A stretch of DNA of 16,957 nt from JASJCP01 sp051155735. GTDB taxonomy: Bacteria > Cyanobacteriota > Cyanobacteriia > Cyanobacteriales > Xenococcaceae. Numbering within the stretch: position 1 is the stretch's first letter; every line of letters begins with the position of its first letter. The position numbers and the translations under genes were made by a program. The DNA is taken from NCBI GenBank assembly GCA_051155735.1, contig DAXETX010000350.1:1-16957 (forward strand), given 5' to 3'. Of the stretch, positions 1 to 5,568 are shown in pieces. A model generated the notes under the pieces. It had not been told where the DNA came from and did not search any database. It saw only the letters and a program-made list of their open reading frames with translations.

Positions 1-180
1 AAATTACCAAAATACTTTTATTAGACCTGATTTTGGCTTTCAAGGTATCTTCTCTAGGAAATAAATATGGGCGATCGCATACATATATAATCTCTATCCA
101 AAGATTGATCGGTTAAATATTAATCTATGTATAACTTTGCTTAATTTGAAGAATTTAATAAATTTAAAATATTAGACTTC

Positions 181-209
181 TTGCATAAAACCACGAAAAC
201 CCCTACAAT
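181..209 (+). promoter_or_regulatory. Probable sigma70-type promoter of the tRNA-Pro gene
   Basis: TTGCAT (181-186) and TACAAT (204-209) are separated by exactly 17 bases. This fits a -35/-10 pair whose start site would fall about 12 bases before the tRNA at 228. The preceding 180 bases are AT-rich; I see no gene there, only one HIP1 octamer at 71-78. The promoter call is inferred from the match and the spacing. Confidence 0.5.
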
Positions 210-227
210 TTAATTTCAGATAAATAA

Positions 228-301
228 CGGGGCGTAGCGCAGCTTGGTAGCGTACCACTTTGGGGTAGTGGGGGTCGTGGGTTCAAATCCCGCCGCTCCG
301 A
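228..301 (+). tRNA. tRNA-Pro (anticodon GGG)
   Basis: A full cloverleaf folds by eye. The acceptor stem is 228-234 with 294-300 (one G-U pair). The D stem is 237-240/250-253 and the anticodon stem CCACT/AGTGG is 255-259/267-271. The T stem is 277-281/289-293 with loop TTCAAAT, and the discriminator is A301. The seven-base anticodon loop TTGGGGT (260-266) places U33 at 261, so the anticodon is GGG at 262-264, reading CCC and CCU. CCA is not encoded. There is no intron. The 3' end of the gene is a plausible integration site for the mobile DNA that follows, but I found no second copy of this 3' end in the window. Confidence 0.95.
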
Positions 302-385
302 TACAGATAAAGTAAGGGTTTCGAGGGTTTCTTAAAAGGGAATTAATCGGGTTGTTTATATAATATCCCCAATTAGTCCCCAGTT

Positions 386-411
386 GAGATAGTTTACGAA
401 ACTCTTATCTC
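386..411. other. Imperfect hairpin between tRNA-Pro and the HNH gene
   Basis: GAGATAGTTT (386-395) and AAACT-CTT-ATCTC (399-411) pair across an ACG loop with a three-base bulge. The hairpin sits 11 bases beyond the stop codon of the leftward HNH gene. No T-run follows on either strand, so it is not a convincing intrinsic terminator. The rest of 302-421 shows nothing I can name. Confidence 0.3.
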
Positions 412-421
412 CATGAGAACA

Positions 422-1006
422 TTAAGCTACAGCTTTTGTAGGCAAGGTCATCACATTCTGCCATCTTCTACCGTTCTTAATGCTGCTGATGGTTTCTCTT
501 GAAACATTAAACTGAGAACTAATTGTTTTTTGTGTTAAGCTGCCTTGAGCCAGCAACTTCTTAATTTGCCTAACCTGAGTTTCGGTTAGCTTAGAAAACC
601 CGTTCTTCTCACCTTGGGTGTTTACTTTGGGTCTAAGTCCACTGCTATGAGCATGGGACATATTTTCTGAAGCTGTAACCCACTCTAAGTTACATACGTT
701 GCTATCAGTCTTACAGCCGTTGATATGATTCACATCAGATTTGTTATCTGGATTAGGGATGAATGCTTGAGCAACTAATCTATGGACTAACTTACACTTT
801 CTACCTGAATCATTGTAAAGACTGACTCTTAGGTAGCCACGAGTTAAATATGACTTTAGTATTTTGCCTGTCTTGTTATTTTTAATTCTTCCGTGATAAT
901 AAATATTTTCTGGATAATGAGTTATTTGATTTTTACTTTTGTGTAGCTCAGAATTTGGCTGCTGTTGAGGTACTGGGTGCTTCTGGGGAAAAGATATTGC
1001 AAGCAA
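422..1006 (-). CDS. HNH homing-type endonuclease with C-terminal HTH; N-terminus probably not native
   Basis: The 194-residue product looks like a free-standing homing or intron-type HNH nuclease. Residues ~75-115 carry the HNH core: VHRLVAQAFIPNP, then a VNHINGCKTDSN segment with the catalytic His-Asn, then NLEWVTASEN. Residues ~130-185 form a NUMOD-like DNA-binding helix-turn-helix (GEKNGFSKLTETQVRQIKKL, then SRETISSIKNGRRW). The first ~23 residues are encoded antisense to the coiled-coil gene at 940 onward, so they are probably read-through into the insertion site. The usual beta-strand start of a NUMOD4 domain looks shortened just before GRIKNNKTGKIL. The gene may therefore be a truncated insertion rather than a normal product. 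The family call is firm; activity and start site are uncertain. Confidence 0.75.
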   Translation of the reverse strand: MLAISFPQKHPVPQQQPNSELHKSKNQITHYPENIYYHGRIKNNKTGKILKSYLTRGYLRVSLYNDSGRKCKLVHRLVAQAFIPNPDNKSDVNHINGCKTDSNVCNLEWVTASENMSHAHSSGLRPKVNTQGEKNGFSKLTETQVRQIKKLLAQGSLTQKTISSQFNVSRETISSIKNGRRWQNVMTLPTKAVA

Positions 1007-1113
1007 AAACTGAGTTAGAAAAGTCGGCTCAGATTTATCAAACTCAAGTTATCAAGAGTTCTAATCAGATTATTCAGCAGTTAGAGAATCAATTGTCTAG
1101 TATCAAGAACAAA

Positions 1114-1147
1114 CAAGATGAGGTTCTACCGAACTTACTGTGTAAAA
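1114..1147. repeat. ISL3 left end: target duplication plus left inverted repeat
   Basis: CAAGATGA at 1114-1121 is the left copy of the 8-bp target duplication. The 26-bp left inverted repeat runs 1122-1147 and starts GGTTCTACCGAAC. It matches the right end (2999-3024) at 25 of 26 positions; the single difference is C versus T at position 17 of the repeat. Confidence 0.93.
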
Positions 1148-1772
1148 ACTATAAAGATTTTTGACTTATTTTTTTGCGATCGCCAAATAAAAGCTATACC
1201 AGACTTGACTTTTGTCAACCAACCTGGTTGATTGTTATGTATATAGAATAAATATTTATCAATTAAAATAAAATGGCATCAAATTCCGAACTTTATCTAA
1301 TGACTCAATTGCTAAATTTAGAAGGAGTGAGAGTTATAGATTATCGGATAATTGAAGGGATAGGAATAATTTTATCATTAGAGAACACTAAGAAAGAAGT
1401 TGTTTGTCCCTCTTGTGGGAAAACTACGGAGTTATTACATCAAAATAATTTTCGAACTGTTCGAGATTTATCATTTGGACAACAACCTGTTTATTTAAAA
1501 ATAAATCGCCGTCGAATGCGATGTCTCCATTGTCAAAATAAGTTTACTGAAGAATTAGATTTTGTTAGAAGAAAAAGAATCTACACAAAAAGATTTGTTG
1601 AAAAAATAATTGAAGAAGTTTTAAATAGTGACATCAAAAATGTTGCCAAAAGAAATGATTTGAGTGAACAAGAAATTGAAACAATGTTGAAAGATTTAGG
1701 ATCAGACTTAGTCACAGAAAAACCCAAGAATTTAAAAAAGCTAGGGATTGATGAAATAGCAGTGGTAAAAGG

Positions 1773-2739
1773 CAGGGCTATTTCATTCTCAATGGTAATG
1801 TAGTTATGGTAAGTTTAATCAAACTAGAAAAGTGAGTGAAATAGCTATCTTAGAAGCATTCTCAGGAATGCCAGATCATAGAAGAAAACAGGGAACAAGA
1901 CATTCATTAGAATTATGCCTAGCTCTGTTTACATTGGCAGTGACAGCGGGGAATCAAGGCTTTTTGGCGATCGGAGATTGGCATATCTACTTTCGGAAAA
2001 TAACCCATATTGCGAGCCACACAAGGCAATTACATTAGTGACAGCTTACTTGGTTGAAAGAGGGCTAATCTTAAAACCAGAAGAGGTAGAAAATAAAAGT
2101 AATGAGATTACCGCAGTACCTAAATTGATTGAGACTTTAGCTGTTGAGGGGGTAGTTTTTGCCTTTGATGCAATTAATACACCAAAAAACGATTGAGACA
2201 ATTATCAACAGTGCAAATCACTATCTTGCAGCAGTAAAAGGCAACCAACCTAAACTATATCAAGCTATTCAAGCACAATTCACCGAACATGATAGTTTTG
2301 ACAGTATCTGCAAAGGTCATGGAAGAATAGAAAAACGTAAAGTTAGCACTGCTTATCTCAATTTTGAGCTACCTGGATGGTTGAGTGTAAAGACAGTTAT
2401 TAGAGTAGAGTCAGAACGCCAACTTAGATATAAAATTGAGTTTAGTACTAGATACTATATATCTATATCTGATTTGACCGAATCAGCCTTTGAATTTTAC
2501 CAACGAATTCGCGGTTACTGGGGCGTAGAAAATAAAGTTCACTATGTTCGTGACGTTACCCAAGGGGAAGATAAATCTAGAATTCGTACCAAACCGTTAC
2601 CTCAGATTTTAGCGATCGCACGTAACTTAGCTCTTAACCTGTATCGCGATGCTGGATTTGACAATATGGCTCAGGCTCAGCGTAAATGCCAATTTAGCCT
2701 AAAACATATCGCGTCTCTTTTCAGAATGAAATAGCCCTG
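1773..2739 (+). mobile_element. ISAs1-family insertion sequence nested in ISL3, decayed
   Basis: A perfect 17-bp inverted repeat, CAGGGCTATTTCATTCT, lies at 1773-1789 with its complement at 2723-2739. It encloses fragments of an ISAs1 (H-repeat-associated) transposase. The length is 967 bp against roughly 1.2-1.3 kb for a full element. The flanks, TGGTAAAAGG on the left and GAAAATATTA on the right, do not form a duplication. Because the ISL3 transposase is also missing a large block exactly here, the insertion was probably accompanied or followed by an adjacent deletion. Confidence 0.85.
1832..2734 (+). pseudogene. ISAs1-family transposase, deleted and frameshifted
   Basis: Piece 1 (GTG at 1832 to ~1985) has the family N-terminus: EAFSGMPDHRRKQGTRHSLE, then FLAIGDW. 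Piece 2 (~2025-2190, another frame) resumes at ITLVTAYLVERGLIL with KSNEITAVPKLIETL and VFAFDAINTPK. Piece 3 (to the stop at 2732-2734) continues KTIETIINSANHYLAAVKGN and contains the RGYWGVENKVHYVRDVTQGED block with the catalytic Glu region. Between pieces 1 and 2 the section holding the first catalytic Asp (the AIDGKTLRGS region of relatives) is deleted. Between pieces 2 and 3 a one-base loss in the A6 run near 2183-2188 shifts the frame. Confidence 0.85.
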
Positions 2740-2998
2740 GAAAATATTAGAGGGATTAAAAAAGAGTAAATATGTGTTACTAAAAAGTAAAAAAGATTTA
2801 AATGAAGCCGAACAAGAGAAATTAAAAGAAGTCGAAAAAGTTGCTCCTAGTTTAACTAAAATGCACGCTTTGAAAGAAGAAATAAGAGATATTTTTGAAA
2901 GCAGCAAAGATTGGAGCGAGGGACTGTTAGAGATAGCAGATTGGTTATTTGATAACTTTCAACTTAGAAGTCTTTTAACTTGGCACTTTGCTAGTTAG

Positions 2999-3032
2999 TT
3001 TTACACAATAAGTTCGGTAGAACCCAAGATGA
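2999..3032. repeat. ISL3 right end: right inverted repeat plus target duplication
   Basis: The right inverted repeat runs 2999-3024 and ends GTTCGGTAGAACC. It is followed directly by the second copy of the duplication, CAAGATGA, at 3025-3032. The flanking gene resumes immediately with TTTGGAGTGG. Confidence 0.93.
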
Positions 3033-3316
3033 TTTGGAGTGGAAGTTAGTTGAAGTGCTTAAGAGTTTGGCAAAGGAGAATCAGAATTTACAGACTATTT
3101 CGACGGGGTTGGTTAATTCGACTATGGCTCTTTTGGCGAAACAGAAGCAGATGTTGGTTCAAACTGAAGCAGCCAGACAGTTTGCTTTTAACTCTGTTAT
3201 TATTGCTTGGGCGATTCCAGTAATGGCGTTGCTGGGATGGGGCATTCTGTTTGTCTTAGCTGGTAAGTTATGAAAATTAACTCTAGTTAGGCAAGGTAAA
3301 TTACTATTCTTAATAA

Positions 3317-3400
3317 TTAAAAAGTGATGGGTACAAAGATTTTTTGCTGAATTAATCTATCAATTTGTTTAACAACTTGAATTGTTAGCTCTTCATCTGT
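3317..3400 (-). pseudogene. drmC: Severed 3' end of drmC (last ~27 codons)
   Basis: The minus strand reads T-DEELTIQVVKQIDRL-IQQKIFVPITF and then TAA (3319-3317). This matches the position and style of a DrmC C-terminus, an amphipathic helix ending in a short hydrophobic tail. It lies just outside the left end of the tnpB element, in the same orientation as the main drmC body that stops inside the element's right end. The frame remains open leftward only from 3421, because an in-frame stop occurs at 3422-3424. This places the element's left boundary between about 3389 and 3421. Frame conservation with the base at 4788 favours a junction after 3399, 3402 or 3405. Rejoined, drmC would encode ~287 residues. 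The call is inferred from position, frame and family pattern. Confidence 0.7.
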
Positions 3401-3403
3401 CTT

Positions 3404-3480
3404 CTGGCAGGAGACTCCCACTTAATTTAGAAATGGCTCGTTCAGAGCGATGAATAAATAAGTGGTGAGAGGAATGCCAG
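3404..3480. repeat. Imperfect palindrome at the left end of the tnpB element
   Basis: CTGGCA (3404-3409) pairs with TGCCAG (3475-3480). Inside it CCCACTTA-ATTTA (3417-3428) pairs with TAAAT-AAGTGG, and a small GCTC/GAGC hairpin sits at the tip. It resembles the subterminal secondary structures that TnpA recognises as single-stranded DNA in IS200/IS605 elements. Part of the sequence (CTCCCACTTAATTTAG) is similar to the first arm of the right-end hairpin. Confidence 0.55.
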
Positions 3481-3508
3481 CCTCCAATTATCGGTTTTAC
3501 ATTTAATC

Positions 3509-3517
3509 TGGTATAAT
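3509..3517 (+). promoter_or_regulatory. Extended -10 box immediately upstream of tnpB
   Basis: TGGTATAAT fits the TGnTATAAT extended -10 pattern. It lies only 7 bases before the tnpB ATG, and no good -35 is visible. A transcript starting 6-8 bases beyond it would begin at or next to the start codon, giving a leaderless mRNA. The promoter assignment is inferred from the motif alone. Confidence 0.45.
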
Positions 3518-3524
3518 GTGAAAC

Positions 3525-4718
3525 ATGACTGAACGTGCTTACAAATTTCGCTTTTACCCAACTGACGAGCAAGAAAATCTCTTGCGACGAACAATGGGGT
3601 GTGTGCGTTTGGTCTACAACAAAGCTTTGGCTACCAGAACCGAAGCTTGGTATGAAAGACAAGAAAGAATTCAATACAAAGAAACTTCTAGTCTTTTGAC
3701 CAGTTGGAAGAAAGCCGAAGAACTCAACTTTCTTAACAAGGTTAGCTGTGTGCCTTTGCAGCAGTGTCTGAGACACCTGCAAAAAGCTTTTGCTAACTTC
3801 TGGGGAAAACGAGCTAAATACCCTCGGTTTAAGAAAAAGAGAAATGGTGGTTCGGCTGAATTTACCAAATCGGCTTTTAGGTTCCAAGATAGTAAGCTCT
3901 GGCTTGCCAAGTGCAAAGAACCACTGAATATAGTTTGGTCTAGATATCTTCCCGAAAGCTGTAGTCCATCTACTGTTACGGTAAAACTCGACCCATCGGG
4001 ACGTTGGTTTGTCTCGTTGCTGGTAGATGATTACACTATTGAAACCTTGCCACCAACTAAAAAACAGGTTGGCATTGACCCTGGTGTCACCAGGTTGATT
4101 AGTACCAGTGACGGGGAAAAGATAGCTAATCCAAAGCATTTTAATCGGCTGTATCAAAAGCTCAAAGTAGCTCAAAAAGAACTGAGTCGGAAAACCAAAG
4201 GCTCTAGTAATCGACATAAAGGGCGACTTAAAGTAGCGTCTATACACGCTCAAATTAAAGATGCTCGTACTGATTTTCTGCATAAGTTGACGACTAGCCT
4301 GGTTCGAGAAAATAGCCTGATAGCTATTGAAGACTTGGCAATTAGAAACATGGTCAAGAATCACAAATTGGCTCGTAGTATTAGCGATGCTTCTTGGGGA
4401 GAGTTCTTTCGTCAGCTTGAATATAAGTGTGAATGGTACGGGCGAAAACTGGTCAAGATTGACCGATTTTTCCCTAGCAGTAAACGTTGTTACCATTGTG
4501 GTTTTGTCGTAGAAAAGATGCCTTTGGATGTCCGCACTTGGGACTGCCCTAGTTGCGGAACTACAGCCATTGACAGAGACATCAATGCGGGAAAAAATAT
4601 TTTGGCTGCGGGACTCGCAGTGACAGTCTGTGGAGCGGACGTAAGACCTGATAACCATAGTGTTAAAGGGCAGTTGCGAAAAACTTCCAATGGAAGAAAG
4701 AAACAGAAACCCAAATAG
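3525..4718 (+). CDS. tnpB: TnpB, RNA-guided nuclease of an IS200/IS605-type element
   Basis: The 397-residue protein is a full-length TnpB, the compact RuvC-type nuclease family related to Cas12. It uses an RNA transcribed from the element's right end as a guide. N-terminal wedge/REC region: residues ~1-180, beginning AYKFRFYPTDEQ with a VRLVYNKAL motif. The split RuvC domain has GIDPGV (Asp185), AIEDLAI (Glu269) and DRDINAGKN (Asp352), so all three catalytic acids are present. The zinc-binding insert has Cys322-X2-Cys325 (CYHC) and Cys341-X2-Cys344 (CPSC). The C-terminal tail is basic. The reading frame is intact, which contrasts with the broken transposases to its left. No tnpA lies beside it. 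Its guide segment, read just past 4787, would be drmC sequence. Confidence 0.95.
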   Translation: MTERAYKFRFYPTDEQENLLRRTMGCVRLVYNKALATRTEAWYERQERIQYKETSSLLTSWKKAEELNFLNKVSCVPLQQCLRHLQKAFANFWGKRAKYPRFKKKRNGGSAEFTKSAFRFQDSKLWLAKCKEPLNIVWSRYLPESCSPSTVTVKLDPSGRWFVSLLVDDYTIETLPPTKKQVGIDPGVTRLISTSDGEKIANPKHFNRLYQKLKVAQKELSRKTKGSSNRHKGRLKVASIHAQIKDARTDFLHKLTTSLVRENSLIAIEDLAIRNMVKNHKLARSISDASWGEFFRQLEYKCEWYGRKLVKIDRFFPSSKRCYHCGFVVEKMPLDVRTWDCPSCGTTAIDRDINAGKNILAAGLAVTVCGADVRPDNHSVKGQLRKTSNGRKKQKPK

Positions 4719-4787
4719 TGATGTTTGGGAATCCCCCACTAAAATTAAAGAGCAAAGCGATTTAATTTAGTGGCGGGAGGATGTCAA
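4580..4787 (+). ncRNA. Predicted omega RNA (TnpB guide-RNA scaffold)
   Basis: In characterised IS200/IS605 elements the guide-RNA scaffold overlaps the 3' end of tnpB and runs to the right end, with the guide taken from the flanking DNA. By analogy the scaffold would occupy about the last 200 bases here, including the 4733-4777 hairpin. The guide would begin at 4788 (TCTCAACTAAAAGACC). The 5' limit is arbitrary. There is no direct sequence proof of transcription. Confidence 0.45.
4729..4787 (+). repeat. Right-end hairpin and cleavage site of the tnpB element
   Basis: GAAT (4729-4732) is followed by CCCCCACTAAAATTAAA (4733-4749), which pairs with TTTAATTTAGTGGCGGG (4761-4777) around a loop at 4750-4760. 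AGGATGTCAA then ends the element at 4787. The other right end in this window (12004-12036) has the same GAAT, a hairpin of different sequence, and the same AGGATGTCAA. Conserved signals around a variable stem argue for a functional end. On the minus strand this DNA supplies the last codons (IDILPPLN) and stop of the interrupted drmC. Confidence 0.8.
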
Positions 4788-5568
4788 TCTCAACTAAAAG
4801 ACCCATTTCCATATTTAATTTAAATGCATATTCGGTAAGATTGGCACTGGTAATAAATAGATATCGGCTATCAGCGATCGCAGCTTTGATATGCAAAGAG
4901 CCATATTTGCCTTCACTATCAACAGGGCGTTGCTGTTTCGGCCAAACAAATACTTGTGCTTGTTGGACAATTTCAATTCCCAAAGCAGCTTTTACACCAA
5001 AAGAAACTTTGCCTTCTCCTGATTCTGGTGTTTCAGCAATTAACCTGACTTTAACACCACGATTTACAGCAGCTTTGAGGGCTTGAGCGATTTCTGGAAT
5101 TTTATAAATAGCAAAACTAATTAAGGTCAATTCATCTTGGGCATCGTGAATTAACTGTAGTAAAACTTGATCGGTTCTGCGAAAAGAAGCATTATTAGTT
5201 TCTGGGCAAGTCCAAACCAACTCTACGTTTAAAGCTTGACGAACTTGAGCAACAGAATATGCAGCACTACTTAAAGCTGCTGCGAGAGAGCAACTATTCC
5301 AATTATTATGATCCTGCTGCCAAATTGAAAGTAGTTCGGCAACTACACGACGAAATTTGGGATTGGGTAGTTTCCCTAATAACTTTGCTACGAGAGCTTC
5401 ATTACATTGAGAATGAGAGTCTTGGAGAGCATCAATAACCAAAGCAAGAACTGAAGGGGGTAAAAAATTTACGACTAGATCGATCTGTCTCAGTAGTTTT
5501 AGTGGGCGTAAGCTTACTCCTGGTGTTCTATTCTCACCATTACCGCCCAGTGATTTCCCGTTTTTCAT
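4762..5568 (-). CDS. drmC: DrmC, phospholipase-D-like DISARM protein, 3' end replaced by an IS
   Basis: The 268-residue reading frame is a PLD-superfamily protein of the DrmC type, the third core DISARM gene. It has one HKD-type motif: His226-X-Lys228-X4-Asp233 (HIKAAIADSRYLFITSANLT), followed by NMEMGLLVE. An earlier half-site lies in the DELTLISFAIYKIPEIAQAL region (~145-165). The start ATG (5568-5566) directly follows the drmB stop (TAAATG), so the two are probably translationally coupled. Native sequence ends at Glu260. Residues 261-268 (IDILPPLN) come from the right end of the tnpB element, and the true last ~27 codons are stranded at 3317-3400. The active-site motif survives, so a shortened protein might fold, but loss of the C-terminal helix may inactivate it. 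Confidence 0.85.
   Translation of the reverse strand: MKNGKSLGGNGENRTPGVSLRPLKLLRQIDLVVNFLPPSVLALVIDALQDSHSQCNEALVAKLLGKLPNPKFRRVVAELLSIWQQDHNNWNSCSLAAALSSAAYSVAQVRQALNVELVWTCPETNNASFRRTDQVLLQLIHDAQDELTLISFAIYKIPEIAQALKAAVNRGVKVRLIAETPESGEGKVSFGVKAALGIEIVQQAQVFVWPKQQRPVDSEGKYGSLHIKAAIADSRYLFITSANLTEYAFKLNMEMGLLVEIDILPPLN

Larger units (their letters stand above)
1273..2998 (+). pseudogene. ISL3-family transposase, interrupted and internally deleted
   Basis: The N-terminal piece (1273-1772, ~167 residues) starts MASNSELYL. It carries the ISL3 zinc-binding region with two Cys-X2-Cys pairs (VVCPSCGK and MRCLHCQNK) and ends in LGIDEIAVVKG, which holds the first catalytic Asp of the DDE domain. 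The C-terminal piece (2740-2998) resumes with ILEGLKKSKYVLL and ends in FQLRSLLTWHFAS, the normal ISL3 terminus. By comparison with family architecture, about 100 residues around the second Asp are gone at the nested insertion. A second gap just before FDNFQLRSLL removes the segment with the catalytic Glu. The protein is therefore dead. A later start (MTQLLNLEGV, codon 10) is possible. Confidence 0.85.
1122..3024 (+). mobile_element. ISL3-family insertion sequence, decayed and carrying a nested ISAs1 element
   Basis: The element is bounded by 26-bp inverted repeats (25/26 identical) and by a perfect 8-bp duplication (CAAGATGA at 1114-1121 and 3025-3032). Eight bp is the length typical of the ISL3 family. 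It contains an N-terminal piece and a C-terminal piece of an ISL3 transposase, separated by an ISAs1-type element at 1773-2739. Without the nested element it is about 936 bp, well below the ~1.3-1.4 kb usual for relatives with this type of transposase, so internal DNA has been lost. It cannot make a working transposase but could in principle be mobilised in trans through its intact ends. Confidence 0.92.
940..3273 (+). pseudogene. Coiled-coil protein with C-terminal membrane segment, 5'-truncated and split by ISL3
   Basis: Two pieces, 940-1121 and 3033-3273, join in frame once the ISL3 element and one copy of its 8-bp duplication are removed. The joined product reads from about VAQNLAAVEVLG to the stop at 3271-3273, roughly 108 residues. 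It is Gln/Lys/Glu-rich with heptad-like spacing (coiled coil) and ends in one hydrophobic segment (SVIIAWAIPVMALLGWGILF). This suggests a cytoplasmic coil anchored in a membrane by its tail. Upstream of ~940 the frame runs into DNA antisense to the HNH gene, so the true 5' end is missing. I do not recognise the family; proteins of this shape occur on plasmids and conjugative elements, but that is only analogy. It converges with the 3' end of drmC at 3317. Confidence 0.65.
3400..4787 (+). mobile_element. IS200/IS605-type element (tnpB only) inserted in drmC
   Basis: The element carries an intact tnpB, a long imperfect palindrome at the left (3404-3480) and a strong hairpin at the right, and it has no terminal inverted repeats. 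The right end has the IS608-like order GAAT (4729-4732), hairpin (4733-4777), then AGGATGTCAA ending in TCAA (4784-4787). In IS608, GAAT and TCAA are the right guide and cleavage sequences. No tnpA is present, so movement would need TnpA supplied in trans. The right edge is well supported by a second copy of the same end at 12005-12036. The left edge is fixed only to about 3389-3421. The insertion replaces the last codons of drmC with element sequence. Confidence 0.85.

Noticed and set aside
145..200. IS end resembling TTAGACTTCTTGCATAAAA before the tRNA
   Set aside because: Such a string reminded me of cyanobacterial IS termini, but no partner repeat or transposase is present, and the TTGCAT is better explained as a -35 element.
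228..301. tRNA-Pro with anticodon UGG
   Set aside because: A seven-base loop fixed by the CCACT/AGTGG stem puts GGG, not TGG, at positions 34-36.
1797..1840. Target duplication flanking the ISAs1 element
   Set aside because: The flanks of the 17-bp inverted repeats share only a short run of As, which is not a convincing 8-10 bp duplication.
3393..4739. Long open frame of 448 codons on the minus strand
   Set aside because: It lies entirely antisense to the intact tnpB with all catalytic motifs. Its translation has no family features and is rich in Ser/Phe, as expected for a shadow frame.
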